DNA of 64,000 bases. Source: Candidatus Schneideria nysicola. Its GTDB lineage: Bacteria; Pseudomonadota; Gammaproteobacteria; Enterobacterales; Enterobacteriaceae. Positions within the stretch are counted from its first letter, which is position 1, and every line of letters starts with the position of its first letter. Of this stretch, positions 41,824 to 51,615 are shown one piece after another. The translations under genes and the position numbers were made by a program. The stretch is from positions 310,176 to 374,175 of the forward strand of contig NZ_CP074435.1 in assembly GCF_019923565.1 (NCBI RefSeq), written 5' to 3'. Under the pieces are notes generated by a model. The model was not told the DNA's origin and made no database searches. It saw nothing but the letters and a program-made list of their open reading frames with translations.

Positions 41824-42954
41824 TTATTTATCTAATTGATTGACTCTTGTAGTACCAATATAATTTTTTCTTTCATCTAAAAATTTTGCCTTTTTACGAA
41901 TACGAAATTCTAGTTCATCAATTATTATATGATTCTCAATACGTTCTGAATAATGTACACCATCTTCATAAAAACTACTTTTTTTTCTACCCCCTGCTAT
42001 TCCTATATTTGCCATAGATGCTTCACCCGGGCCATTTACGACACATCCTATAATAGCAACATTCATAGGAGTAATAATATCTGCTAAACGTTGTTCTAAA
42101 ATATTAACAGTGTTGATTACGTTAAATTCTTGTCGCGAACAAGTTGGACAAGCAATAAAATTAATTCCTCTTTTACGAATTTTTAACGATTGAAGTATTT
42201 CAAATCCTACTTTTACTTCTTCTACTGGATTTGCAGCTAAAGAAACACGAATAGTATCACCAATACCCTCATTTAATAATAAACCTAAACCAATAGCGGA
42301 TTTTATTGAACCACTTCTTGCACTACCCGCTTCTGTTACACCTAAGTGAAGAGGTTGATTAATCTGAGATGCTAATAATTTATAAGATTTAATGGTTGTC
42401 ATTACATCAGAAGATTTAATACTTACTTTAAAATTATCAAAATTTAGTCTATCTAATATATCTATATGACGCATAGCTGATTCTAAAAGTGCTTCTACTG
42501 TCGGTTTTTTATATATATTTTGAATTTTACGTTCAAGAGATCCAGAATTAATACCTATACGAATGGGAATATTTTTTTCACGAGCACAATCTATTACTGA
42601 ACGAATTCTTGATTCATTTCCAATATTTCCAGGATTAATACGAAGACAATCTGCACCATATTCTGCAGATTTTATAGCAATACGATAGTCAAAATGTATA
42701 TCGGCTATTAATGGGATGGTGACTTGTTTTTTTATACATTGAAATGCTTCACTAGCTTCTAATGTTGGTATGGATACACGTACAATATCTGCTCCCGCAG
42801 ATTGTAGTTCTTTAATTTGTTGTACTGTTTCTGGAATATTAGTTGTTTTGGTGTTAGTCATGGATTGCACCGATATTGGTGCACCATCCCCTATCGGTAT
42901 CTCTCCTACATAAATTCTTTTTGATTTTCTACGATTAATCTGCATGATCTTCAC
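41824..42954 (-). CDS. ispG: 4-Hydroxy-3-methylbut-2-en-1-yl diphosphate synthase
   Basis: Penultimate enzyme of the non-mevalonate isoprenoid route, a [4Fe-4S] enzyme. Cluster cysteines are seen in [10 protein letters not shown] and [10 protein letters not shown]-terminal TIM barrel with [16 protein letters not shown]. Length 376 against 372. Reduced by flavodoxin, present here as fldA. Confidence 0.98.
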   Translation of the reverse strand: MKIMQINRRKSKRIYVGEIPIGDGAPISVQSMTNTKTTNIPETVQQIKELQSAGADIVRVSIPTLEASEAFQCIKKQVTIPLIADIHFDYRIAIKSAEYGADCLRINPGNIGNESRIRSVIDCAREKNIPIRIGINSGSLERKIQNIYKKPTVEALLESAMRHIDILDRLNFDNFKVSIKSSDVMTTIKSYKLLASQINQPLHLGVTEAGSARSGSIKSAIGLGLLLNEGIGDTIRVSLAANPVEEVKVGFEILQSLKIRKRGINFIACPTCSRQEFNVINTVNILEQRLADIITPMNVAIIGCVVNGPGEASMANIGIAGGRKKSSFYEDGVHYSERIENHIIIDELEFRIRKKAKFLDERKNYIGTTRVNQLDK

Positions 42955-43033
42955 TTCAATTAATTCTAATGTATAATCAACAATTTTACCTAAACTATAA
43001 CAAATAAAATATATACATAGTATATATATTTTT

Positions 43034-44170
43034 TTAAATATTCATTCTATCAATCATCTTTTGGTATTTTATTTGTTTATTAGCATAGATAATTTTTCCA
43101 GATAATTGTCCACATGCGGCATTAATATCATTCCCTCTTATTTTACGAATAGTTGTAGTAAAGCCATATTTTTTCAATATATTAGCAAATTGTTTAATTT
43201 TTTTATTAGAACTGCTCTTATAAGGAGCATTTGGAAATTTATTCCAAGGAATCAAATTAATTTTACAATATATATTTTTCAATTTTTGTGCTAGTTCATG
43301 TGCATGATCAATATGATCATTGATAGTATCAAGCATAAGATATTCGATTGTAATTTTTTTCTTTTTAGAAAGACTCTCTTGAGAGTAGTATTTTTTTAAA
43401 GTAGATAATAATTCTTCTATATTATATTTTTTATTTATAGGCATAATTTTATTTCGAATCGTATTATTTGGAGCATGTAAAGATATAGCTAATATTATAT
43501 CAATAGAAGACTTACTTAATTTATTTAATGCTGGTATTATACCAGATGTAGAAAGAGTAATATGACGTTTTGATAATCCGAATCCAAAACTATCTAACAT
43601 AATGGATATAGCTGAGAGGACATTATTAAAATTGAGTAATGGTTCACCCATACCCATAAACACTATATTAGTAAGAATATTTTCATTAGTAAGAAGATGT
43701 TCTTTCTTTTTAGATATTAAAAATTTTTTTGCTTGCCATATTTGTCCAACAATTTCTGATAGACGCAAATTACGATATAATCCTTGTTGTGCAGTATAAC
43801 AAAAACTACATTGAAGAGGACATCCTATTTGAGAAGAAATACATAACGTAGAACGTTTTATTTCGGGAATATATACCATTTCAATAACTTGTTGATCTAT
43901 CTCTAGAGCCCATTTTATCGTTCCATCAGAGGAAATTTGTTCCTTTACTATCGGAGGAACCGATATGACCGCTAATTTTTTGAGTTTATTTTTTAATGTT
44001 AGATTAAAATTTGTCATTTTGTCAAAATCATCACAGTAATGATGATATATCCATTTCATCAATTGATTGACTCTAAAAGGAGATTCACCAATATCATTAA
44101 AAAATTTTTCCATATTGGTACGATCTAAATCTAATAGATTAATTTTTTTATTCTCATCATTTCTATTCAT
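43034..44170 (-). CDS. rlmN: Dual-specificity 23S rRNA/tRNA m2A methyltransferase RlmN
   Basis: Radical SAM methyltransferase for A2503 of 23S rRNA and A37 of tRNA. The CxxxCxxC motif is [10 protein letters not shown]; the methyl-carrying cysteine lies in NAACGQLSG near the C-terminus, and [13 protein letters not shown] is the SAM-binding GGEP-like motif. Length 378 against 384. pilF and rodZ, which follow it in E. coli, are absent. Confidence 0.97.
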   Translation of the reverse strand: MNRNDENKKINLLDLDRTNMEKFFNDIGESPFRVNQLMKWIYHHYCDDFDKMTNFNLTLKNKLKKLAVISVPPIVKEQISSDGTIKWALEIDQQVIEMVYIPEIKRSTLCISSQIGCPLQCSFCYTAQQGLYRNLRLSEIVGQIWQAKKFLISKKKEHLLTNENILTNIVFMGMGEPLLNFNNVLSAISIMLDSFGFGLSKRHITLSTSGIIPALNKLSKSSIDIILAISLHAPNNTIRNKIMPINKKYNIEELLSTLKKYYSQESLSKKKKITIEYLMLDTINDHIDHAHELAQKLKNIYCKINLIPWNKFPNAPYKSSSNKKIKQFANILKKYGFTTTIRKIRGNDINAACGQLSGKIIYANKQIKYQKMIDRMNI

Positions 44171-44267
44171 CTATTATCCATTTTAAGAAGTGACTTTACT
44201 TAGTATACTGTGAATAAATATAATAATTTTGAGCAACTCTTTACATCGTATAATGTATTATTTTATT

Positions 44268-44340
44268 ATCTCCGTAGTTAAATAGGATATAACAAGCTCC
44301 TCCTAAGGGCTAATTACAGGTTCGATTCCTGTCGGAGATA
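44268..44340 (+). tRNA. tRNA-Arg (CCU)
   Basis: 73-nt tRNA; acceptor ATCTCCG pairs with CGGAGAT, anticodon stem AGCTC/GGGCT around loop CTCCTAA (anticodon CCT), T-arm ACAGG-TTCGATT-CCTGT. No CCA is encoded. The body closely follows E. coli argW. Confidence 0.95.
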
Positions 44341-44342
44341 AT

Positions 44343-45887
44343 TTAATTTTTTATTCTTATGGGTGGTCGTAAAGTTGGAAATAAAATAACATCTCGAATA
44401 GAAGGACGATTAGTAAGTAACATAACTAATCTATCAATACCAATTCCTAATCCAGCGGTTGGAGGCAAACCGTATTCTAATGCATGAATATAGTCTTCAT
44501 CATAAAAAGCAATATCATCGGAACATTCGTATTTTTTGTTTATTACTTGATGATGAAAACGTATAGCTTGTTCTTCTGGATCATTGAGTTCGGAAAAACC
44601 ATTACTGATTTCACATCCATAAATAAATAATTCAAATCTATCTGTTACAGATGGATTATGATCATTACAACGTGCTAACGGTGAAACTTCTACTGGATAT
44701 GCTGTAATAAAAGTAGGTTTAATTAAATATTTTTGTATTTCTGATTCAAATATTTCTGTTTGTATTCGACCAATACCCCAATTTTTTTCTATTTTTACAT
44801 CTATTGATTGAGCAAAAGAACTTAATATAGTAAAATTATCTATATTTTCTACATTTAGAATGGATTGAAAACGACGACAGATTGCTTCTTTCATGGTCAT
44901 TTTATCAAATGGTTGATTTATATTAACGGTATAATCTTTATATTGTATTATATAATTTCCCAACACACACTTAGTAATAGTACGAATTAAATCTTCCAAT
45001 AATATCATAAGGTCTTGGTAATCTGCATAAGCCATATAAATTTCTATCATAGTAAATTCAGGATAATGATAGGATGATATCCCTTCATTACGAAAATTAC
45101 GATTGATTTCAAATAATTTTTCAAATCCTCCAATAACGAGTTGTTTTAAGTATAATTCTGGTGCAATGCGTAAATACATATCCATATGTAGTGCATTATG
45201 ATAGGTGCGAAAAGGTCGAGCTGTTGCTCCACCAGGTAAAGTCTGTATCATAGGTGTTTCTACTTCTAAAAAATCAAGATTAATCAAAAATTGACGAATT
45301 TCTTTTATAATTAATGATCTGTTTTGAAAAACAGATCTTGATTCCTTATTAGTAATTAAATCTAAATAACGTTTTCTATAGCAAGTTTCTTTATCCGAAA
45401 GACCATGAAATTTTTCTGGTAATGGTCGTATAGATTTAGTTAATAAACGAATTTCTTTACATAAAACTGATAATTCTCCCATATTAGTTCGAAATAGTTT
45501 CCCTTTTATACCAATTATATCCCCTAAATCCCATGTTTTAAATTGAGCATAATCATTTTGCCGAAATAAATGATTATATGATATATAAAGTTGTATTTGT
45601 CCTCCCATATCTTGAATAACAGCAAATGAAGCTTTTCCCATTATACGTTTTTTCATTAAACGACCAGCTAGAATCACTTGAATATTTAATTGTTCTAACT
45701 CATTTTTGCTTGTTTTAGCATATTGTATATGTAATTGATTAGTAATAGCGTTACGACGAAAATCGTTTGGAAATGCAATCCCTTGTTCACGAATTTTTTT
45801 TAACTTGTTTCTGCGAGAGATTAATTCAGTATTAATATCATTTGGATATATTGTTGTATTATTATCTTTGGAAGATGATTGAAACAT
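44343..45887 (-). CDS. lysS: Lysyl-tRNA synthetase (class II)
   Basis: OB-fold anticodon domain first (residues ~65-150), then the class II core: motif 2 [16 protein letters not shown] and motif 3 [12 protein letters not shown]. Length 514 against 505. First-copy lysS in the conserved recJ-prfB-lysS order; its stop lies two bases from the tRNA-Arg end on the other strand. Confidence 0.97.
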   Translation of the reverse strand: MFQSSSKDNNTTIYPNDINTELISRRNKLKKIREQGIAFPNDFRRNAITNQLHIQYAKTSKNELEQLNIQVILAGRLMKKRIMGKASFAVIQDMGGQIQLYISYNHLFRQNDYAQFKTWDLGDIIGIKGKLFRTNMGELSVLCKEIRLLTKSIRPLPEKFHGLSDKETCYRKRYLDLITNKESRSVFQNRSLIIKEIRQFLINLDFLEVETPMIQTLPGGATARPFRTYHNALHMDMYLRIAPELYLKQLVIGGFEKLFEINRNFRNEGISSYHYPEFTMIEIYMAYADYQDLMILLEDLIRTITKCVLGNYIIQYKDYTVNINQPFDKMTMKEAICRRFQSILNVENIDNFTILSSFAQSIDVKIEKNWGIGRIQTEIFESEIQKYLIKPTFITAYPVEVSPLARCNDHNPSVTDRFELFIYGCEISNGFSELNDPEEQAIRFHHQVINKKYECSDDIAFYDEDYIHALEYGLPPTAGLGIGIDRLVMLLTNRPSIRDVILFPTLRPPIRIKN

Positions 45888-45910
45888 AAGATAAGATTTC
45901 CTATTGTTTT

Positions 45911-47018
45911 TTATAGTCCTAATTTAAGACTAGTCTTAATAAATTCTTCTAAATTTCCATCTAATACCGATTCTATATTACGAGTTTCTAACCCAGTACG
46001 CAAATCTTTAATACGTGAATCATCAAGTATATATGAACGAATTTGGTTACCCCATCCTATTTCAGATTTATTATTTTCTAATATTTTTTTTTCTAAAAAC
46101 TTTTTATCTTTTTCAATCTTAAATAATTTCGCTTTTAATTGCAGTAAAGCTCTTTCTTTATTTTTATGTTGGGATCTATCACTTTGACATTGTGTAACGA
46201 TTTTAGTAGGAAGATGTGTAATACGTACAGCAGATTCGGTCCGGTTTACATGTTGTCCCCCAGCTCCAGATGCTCGATAAACATCAATACGTAAATCTGA
46301 TGGATTAATAGTAATATTAATATTATCTTTTATTTCTGGATAAACAAAAACGGAACCAAATGAAGTGTGACGACGACCTCCAGAGTCAAATGGACTTTTA
46401 CGTACTAAACGATGAATGCCTGTTTCTGTGCGCATCCAATTATAAGCATAATCTCCTATTATTTTAATTGTTGCAGATTTAATTCCAGCTTTTTCTCCTT
46501 CTGATTTTTCAATAATTTCCGTTTTAAATTTTCTAATTTCTGACCATCTAAGATACATACGCAATAATATTTCTGCCCAATCTTGAGCTTCAGTTCCTCC
46601 AGAGCCTGCTGTTATATCCATATAACAATCAGAAATATTTTCAGGATTTTTAGCAAATAAATAAAAATATTCAATATTATTAATATGATTTTCTACATTA
46701 TTTAGAGATTCTTGTAACTCAAGAGCAAATTCTTCATCATATTGATCTTCTATTAGTTCTATTAAATTTATTATATCTGTTATATTTGTCTTTAATTGAT
46801 TGATTTGATTGACAATTAATTCAAGAATAGTAAGTTCTTTTCTTAATTTTTTTAATTGAATAGGATTTCTCCATATATTAGGAGATTCAAGTGAACTATT
46901 AATTGCTTTTATTTCTTTTTTTTTAGTCTTATAGTTAAAGATACTCCATTAAAATATTTTTTCTTCTTAAGATATCTTGAAGACGATTTTTTATGAGATG
47001 AATTTCAAATATAGACAT
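45911..47018 (-). CDS. prfB: Peptide chain release factor 2, expressed by programmed +1 frameshift
   Basis: RF2 terminates at UGA and UAA. The start ATG is at 47018; 27 codons later the zero frame ends at UAA (46937-46935) after CTT. Skipping one T restores the frame, which is then open to 45911, giving 368 residues against 365. The SPF specificity tripeptide (KSPFDSGG) and catalytic GGQ (GAGGQHVN) are intact. N-terminal residues [13 protein letters not shown] match E. coli FEINPVNNRIQDL. A tool that ignores frameshifting sees only the 236-residue C-terminal part from 46621. Located between recJ and lysS as in E. coli. Confidence 0.95.
46934..46947 (-). promoter_or_regulatory. prfB: prfB programmed +1 frameshift site with UAA stop
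   Basis: On the minus strand the bases read GGAG TAT CTT TAA C. An internal Shine-Dalgarno-like GGAG three bases before CTT, the slippery CTT and the following C all match the classic RF2 site, but the stop is UAA, not UGA. Zero-frame codon 28 is the stop. Confidence 0.92.
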
Positions 47019-47060
47019 AAAATTAAATTACCTTTTTGTAATAACAGTATTGTAAATATC

Positions 47061-48806
47061 TTAATTTTCAACAGCTAGCTCTAAAGGCCAAATATAATGA
47101 ATTATTAATTGTATTGTTTTATTTTGCTTATAATTTTTAATATTTAAACTATAAGCTAATTTCACATTATCTTTTTCATTAAAAAGATTTGATTTCATAT
47201 GAAAAGCAATAGCATCGTATTGAATACCTTGGGAATCTATTGATTCTAATATAAATTTGAAATATTTTCCTTTAACGTTTTTTTTACTTATAATTTTAAA
47301 ATTTCCATCAAATATAGGTTCAGGAAATCCATTCCCCCAAGGTCCTCCATAACGTAATAATTCCGCAGTAGAGAAGGATAATTCATTCTTACTAAGTTTA
47401 CCATCAGACCAAATAATATTTCTATTCATAGAAACACAACTTTTTCTAAGTAAATGAGTAAATTTAGAACGAAACCATTCTAAATCTTTTTGAATTATAC
47501 TTAAACCAACTGCCATAGCATGTCCACCAAAATTTAATATTTTATTAGGATATTTTCTTTTTATTTTTTCTATAATATGATAAAGATTTAAACCTATTAT
47601 TGATCTTCCCGATCCTTTTAATATATTATCTTCTGCTGGAGCAAAAACAATAACAGGCAGAGAAAAGTGATCTTTAATACGTGAAGCTATAATTCCTATA
47701 AGACCTTGATGCCATTTAGGATGATAAATGACTAAACCAGATGAGTCTTTCTGAGTATAATTCGAATTATTACACATTTTCATTGCCTCAACTTCCATTT
47801 GTTTTCCTATTTTTTTACGTATTCTATTAAAATAATCTAATTTTTTTATATATTCATGAATTTGAATTCTATCTTCAGCTAATAATAGTTTTACACTTAA
47901 AGACATATCATCTAATCTACCTGCTGCATTTAATCTTGGAACAATAAGAAAACTTAGATCTTTTTCACATAATATATTAATAGGATAATGAATAGATTCT
48001 ACTAATTTACGAATACCTAAACGACATTTTCCTGCACGTATTCTACAAATACCTTGATATACTAGAATACGGTTATTAGTATCCAATTTGACTACATCCG
48101 CGACTGTACCTAATGCCACTAAATCTAAAAACTCTGCTAAATTTGGTATTGAAATATTTTTTTGAATAAACCATCCTTGTTGTTTTAAAAATGCTCTTAA
48201 TGCTAACATTAAGTAGAATGCTACACCAACACCCGATAAGTATTTAGAAGCAAAATTAGAATTCATTAGATTTGGATTTATAATTACATTAGCAGGAGGT
48301 AAATTGTTATTTGGCGGAATATGATGATCAGTAATTAATACTTTAATATTATTATCTAATGCTAAATTTATACCATCATAAGATGAGATACCATTATCTA
48401 CTGTTAAAATGATTTCTGCTTTTTTCATTAAAGCTTCTTCTACTATCTTTGTAGACAAACCATATCCATGTATAAATCGATTAGGTATTAAAAAATCAAG
48501 ATATTTTGCTCCCATTTTTCTTAATGCTAGTATTACTAAAGCTACACTAGTAGCACCATCAACATCAAAATCTCCTATTATGACTAATCTAGAATCTTTT
48601 ATTATGGATTCAGCTAAAAGATGTACTGCTTTATCGATATTATTTAGACTTTGATAAGATAATAACGCTTGAGTACTACGATTGATTTGATTAATATTAT
48701 TAATTCCACGTTGAGCATAAATACGTTTGAGTAATGGAGGAATATTCTTATCTTTTTCCCAAAGTATAGTGTCTTTTATTTTTCGATGTTTTAATTGAAT
48801 ATCCAT
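47061..48806 (-). CDS. recJ: Single-stranded-DNA-specific exonuclease RecJ
   Basis: 5'-3' exonuclease of recombination and mismatch repair. DHH phosphoesterase motifs: GDFDVDGATS, TVDNGIS, ITDHH, and the DHHA1 domain with GGHAMAVGLS. I chose ATG 48806 (MDIQLKHRK), giving 581 residues against 577; an upstream TTG extends it by 16 hydrophobic residues with no homology. Upstream of prfB as in E. coli; xerD and dsbC, its enteric neighbours, are missing. Confidence 0.95.
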   Translation of the reverse strand: MDIQLKHRKIKDTILWEKDKNIPPLLKRIYAQRGINNINQINRSTQALLSYQSLNNIDKAVHLLAESIIKDSRLVIIGDFDVDGATSVALVILALRKMGAKYLDFLIPNRFIHGYGLSTKIVEEALMKKAEIILTVDNGISSYDGINLALDNNIKVLITDHHIPPNNNLPPANVIINPNLMNSNFASKYLSGVGVAFYLMLALRAFLKQQGWFIQKNISIPNLAEFLDLVALGTVADVVKLDTNNRILVYQGICRIRAGKCRLGIRKLVESIHYPINILCEKDLSFLIVPRLNAAGRLDDMSLSVKLLLAEDRIQIHEYIKKLDYFNRIRKKIGKQMEVEAMKMCNNSNYTQKDSSGLVIYHPKWHQGLIGIIASRIKDHFSLPVIVFAPAEDNILKGSGRSIIGLNLYHIIEKIKRKYPNKILNFGGHAMAVGLSIIQKDLEWFRSKFTHLLRKSCVSMNRNIIWSDGKLSKNELSFSTAELLRYGGPWGNGFPEPIFDGNFKIISKKNVKGKYFKFILESIDSQGIQYDAIAFHMKSNLFNEKDNVKLAYSLNIKNYKQNKTIQLIIHYIWPLELAVEN

Positions 48807-48884
48807 TCTATAATGAAAAAATAATATAAAATAATGAAATTTAAATAATAACAATAAAAATTATTTATTATAAATAAATATTAT

Positions 48885-48906
48885 TAATAATGAATATTCA
48901 TTATTA
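48885..48906. promoter_or_regulatory. 22-bp perfect palindrome upstream of pheA
   Basis: TAATAATGAAT followed at once by its exact reverse complement, in the gap between divergent recJ and pheA, about 47 bases before the pheA start. No leader peptide rich in Phe codons (pheL) is seen in this gap. It could be an operator, but long palindromes also arise by chance in such AT-rich DNA. Confidence 0.45.
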
Positions 48907-48952
48907 TTTGATAGAATAAATAATATTATTAATTAATTAGGATATAATACAT

Positions 48953-50098
48953 ATGTGTGAGGAAATTTCACGTCTTAGAGAAAAAATTAATAAAATAGAT
49001 TTAAAAATTTTATCTCTATTATCTAAAAGAAGATTAGTGTCATTAGATATAGCAGAGATTAAAATTACTTTAAATAAACCAATACGAGATGAAAAAAGAG
49101 AGCAGGAATTAATTACTTACTTAATTAGTGAAGGAAAAAAATTAGAATTAGATGAATATTATATTATTGCTTTATTTAAAATAATTCTTGAGGACTCACG
49201 AATTATACAACAAAGATATATACAAAAAGATAATATACCAGATATTATACGTATTGCTTTTTTAGGACCAAAAGGATCTTATTCTTATTTAGCAGCAAAA
49301 AATTATATTCGTAATATACATAATAAAATTGAGTGGTATAGTTATAATAATTTTATAGATGTAATACAATCTATAGAAAAAGAAAAGACTGATTGGGGTA
49401 TTTTACCATTAGAAAATACTAGTTCCGGTTTAATAAATGAAGTACATAATCTTTTACAAAAATTTAATATTTTTATAAGAGGTGAAGTAAATTTATCTAT
49501 AAATCATTGTATTTTGACAACGATTCCTACTAATTTAGATAAAATTAAGTTCATTTGTAGTCATTATCAGCCATTCCAACAATGTAGTCAATTTTTATCA
49601 CAATTCCCACAATGGATATATAAATATTATGATAGTACATCGGCTGCTATGAAAGCAGTTGCCGATGTAAATAATCCTCATATGGCTGCAATTGGCAGTG
49701 AAGAAAGTGCTTCTTTATATAATTTAAAAGTAATTAAAAAAGATATTGCAAATAAAAAAGATAATATAACAAGATTTGTTGTTATAACACGTTATACTTC
49801 AAAATTTAGTAACCAAGTAGCCATCCCTATGAAAACTACAATATTAATTTTTATTAAAAATTATTTTATTAGCTCTTTATTAGATATAATTCAGGAATTA
49901 TTTATAAGTAAAATAATAATAACACGATTGGAATTAATCCCAATTTATGAAGATAATAAAAATGGAAAAGTATTATTTGTCGATTTAGAAGAAAATCTAT
50001 ATAGTTTAAAAATGCAGAAAATACTTAAAAATATGAGAAAAAAAGATATTAATATAAAGATATTAGGTTGTTATCCAATCGCTAATATTTTAGATTAA
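48953..50098 (+). CDS. pheA: Bifunctional chorismate mutase / prephenate dehydratase (P-protein)
   Basis: Makes phenylpyruvate, precursor of phenylalanine. Chorismate mutase residues matching E. coli R11, R28, K39, D48, R51, E52, S84 and Q88 are all present (LREKI, IRDEKREQEL, EDSRIIQQ). The dehydratase domain (~100-290) keeps the NITRFVVI catalytic Thr. The C-terminal ACT domain has lost both Phe-binding motifs: ESRP is E-L-I-P (residues 327-330) and GALV is S-S-L-L (307-310). Length 381 against 386. Catalytically intact but probably insensitive to feedback (inference). Confidence 0.96.
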   Translation: MCEEISRLREKINKIDLKILSLLSKRRLVSLDIAEIKITLNKPIRDEKREQELITYLISEGKKLELDEYYIIALFKIILEDSRIIQQRYIQKDNIPDIIRIAFLGPKGSYSYLAAKNYIRNIHNKIEWYSYNNFIDVIQSIEKEKTDWGILPLENTSSGLINEVHNLLQKFNIFIRGEVNLSINHCILTTIPTNLDKIKFICSHYQPFQQCSQFLSQFPQWIYKYYDSTSAAMKAVADVNNPHMAAIGSEESASLYNLKVIKKDIANKKDNITRFVVITRYTSKFSNQVAIPMKTTILIFIKNYFISSLLDIIQELFISKIIITRLELIPIYEDNKNGKVLFVDLEENLYSLKMQKILKNMRKKDINIKILGCYPIANILD

Positions 50099-50532
50099 AA
50101 ATTATATATTTTTTTAGCGCGTTGAAGAAAAGCTTGAATAATAATATCATTCATATTTCTTTTATAAGAATATCTAAATATTTTTTCTATTATTCTATTA
50201 TTAAATTTAAAATTTAAAGAGAGTTCTATATTACAAAATGTTTGACGAATTTGAATAAATCTCCAATATCCATAAAAAAATTGAAATGGTCCTTTTACTA
50301 AATTAAAAGATATTTTTTTATTTTTAATAAAAATATTATGTGTGATAAATGATTGACGAATTCCTACTTTAGAAATGTCTATTTTTGCTATTAATTCATT
50401 ATCATGTTCCACTAAGATACGACTATCAATACAATATGGCACAAAAAATCGATAATCATTAATATTATGAACTAATAAGAACATTTTTTCTGCACTATAC
50501 GGTACAGGGATAGTATATTCAAGATTTGACAT
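50095..50532 (-). CDS. ratA: RatA/YfjG, START-domain (COQ10-like) protein
   Basis: 145 residues with the polyketide-cyclase/START fold pattern: YSAEKMFLLVHNINDYRFFVPYC at the front and a C-terminal helix. In E. coli RatA was described as blocking 70S assembly, while homologues bind ubiquinone. Divergent from smpB exactly as in E. coli; the partner ratB (yfjF) is not present. Its 3' end overlaps the pheA stop by 4 bases. Confidence 0.9.
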   Translation of the reverse strand: MSNLEYTIPVPYSAEKMFLLVHNINDYRFFVPYCIDSRILVEHDNELIAKIDISKVGIRQSFITHNIFIKNKKISFNLVKGPFQFFYGYWRFIQIRQTFCNIELSLNFKFNNRIIEKIFRYSYKRNMNDIIIQAFLQRAKKIYNF

Positions 50533-50587
50533 AATATAGCTCTAATAATTCATATAGAAAGAATAAAACTTAAAGGAAACATATAAA

Positions 50588-51055
50588 ATTAATAAAATTA
50601 TTATTCAAAATAAGCAAGCTTATCATAAATATTTTATTGAGAAAGAATTTAAAGCAGGGATTCTTTTAGAAGGTTGGGAAGTAAAATCTCTACGAGCACA
50701 TAAAGTTAGTATAGTAGATGGATATGTTTTTATTAAAAAAGAAGAAGTATTTCTATATTGTACTATATCTCCTTTATTATCATTAGATAAATCTAACAAT
50801 ATGCTTTATCAATATAATTCTATACGTCCACGTAAACTTTTACTTAAGAGAGAAGAAATTAATTTCTTATCTAGTTATGTTAAAAAGAAAGGGTATACCG
50901 TTGTTTTACTATCACTATTCTGGAAAGATCAGAAGGTAAAAGCAACCATTGGTCTTGCTAGAGGTAAAAAAAAATATGATAAACGTATAATTTTAAAAGA
51001 ACGTGAATGGAGAAAAAAAAAATTATTTCTTACTAAATATAAAAAAAATATTTAG
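50588..51055 (+). CDS. smpB: SsrA-binding protein SmpB (ATT start)
   Basis: Partner of tmRNA in rescue of stalled ribosomes. YFIEKEFKAGILLEGWEVKSLRA at the N-terminal side (seen in two parts: KYFIEKEF and GWEVKSLRA) and the KKKYDKRIILKEREW C-terminal basic tail match E. coli SmpB. The frame is open from 50567 but contains no ATG, GTG or TTG until ATG 50801, which would remove almost half of the protein. AAAGGA at 50572-50577 serves ATT 50588 with spacing 10, giving 155 residues against 160. The tmRNA gene follows at once. Confidence 0.88.
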   Translation: MNKIIIQNKQAYHKYFIEKEFKAGILLEGWEVKSLRAHKVSIVDGYVFIKKEEVFLYCTISPLLSLDKSNNMLYQYNSIRPRKLLLKREEINFLSSYVKKKGYTVVLLSLFWKDQKVKATIGLARGKKKYDKRIILKEREWRKKKLFLTKYKKNI

Positions 51056-51117
51056 TCTTGTATTTTATTATATTTTTATGATTTAATATAAAAATAAATT
51101 TATAATTTTTTTATAAT

Positions 51118-51493
51118 GGGGCTGTTTTTTGGATTTGACGGTATTGGCAATATTTTAGGTGCATGTCGGGAATAAGGTTACCCGTAAATATCCTTCAAAA
51201 TATAAATGCAAATAAAGTAAAATACGAACCATTAGCTTTAGCAGCTTAGTCAACATTAAAAATGTTGTAGGTTCTCCTTTCTATACTTTGCTCTTGAGTA
51301 TAGAAAATGGATCATTGAAAAGAGATCGCATAAATATCTTGTCTATAGATATAATGTTAAATCTAATATAGACTAATTTATTGAATTATGTGTTCATCTA
51401 TAATCAATAAGTGAAAAATAATGATGAAATAAGCATGTAGTACCGATGATAGAGAAATACCGGACGCGGGTTCGAATCCCGCCAGCTCCACCA
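51118..51493 (+). ncRNA. ssrA: tmRNA (SsrA)
   Basis: 376 nt. The 5' GGGGCTG and 3' CAGCTCC-ACCA form the tRNA-like acceptor, with GGATTTGACGG and GGTTCGAATCCC as in E. coli. The tag reading frame 51208-51249 starts GCA AAT and encodes ANKVKYEPLALAA followed by TAG. The tag is longer than E. coli ANDENYALAA but keeps the ALAA degron end. CCA is encoded. A TATAAT at 51101-51106 may be its -10. It lies 62 bases after smpB, as in enterics. Confidence 0.97.
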
Positions 51494-51615
51494 TAAATTT
51501 TAAATAAAATAATATTTATAATTTTCTTTAAAAATTACTATTTTATAAAAATCTCTTCTTTCTATTTTTTATATTTCATTAAAAATGAGTATCTCACTCT
51601 TTAATACATTAAATT

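Noticed and set aside
45879-46187. 102-residue frame antisense to prfB
   Set aside because: Shadow of prfB; its composition follows the reverse complement of the RF2 coding sequence.
45911-46621. prfB as a truncated pseudogene of 236 residues
   Set aside because: The missing N-terminal part is present upstream in the +1 frame behind a recognisable programmed frameshift site.
50801-51055. smpB as an 84-residue truncated protein starting at ATG 50801
   Set aside because: Conserved SmpB sequence continues without a stop back to about 50588 with a ribosome site in front.
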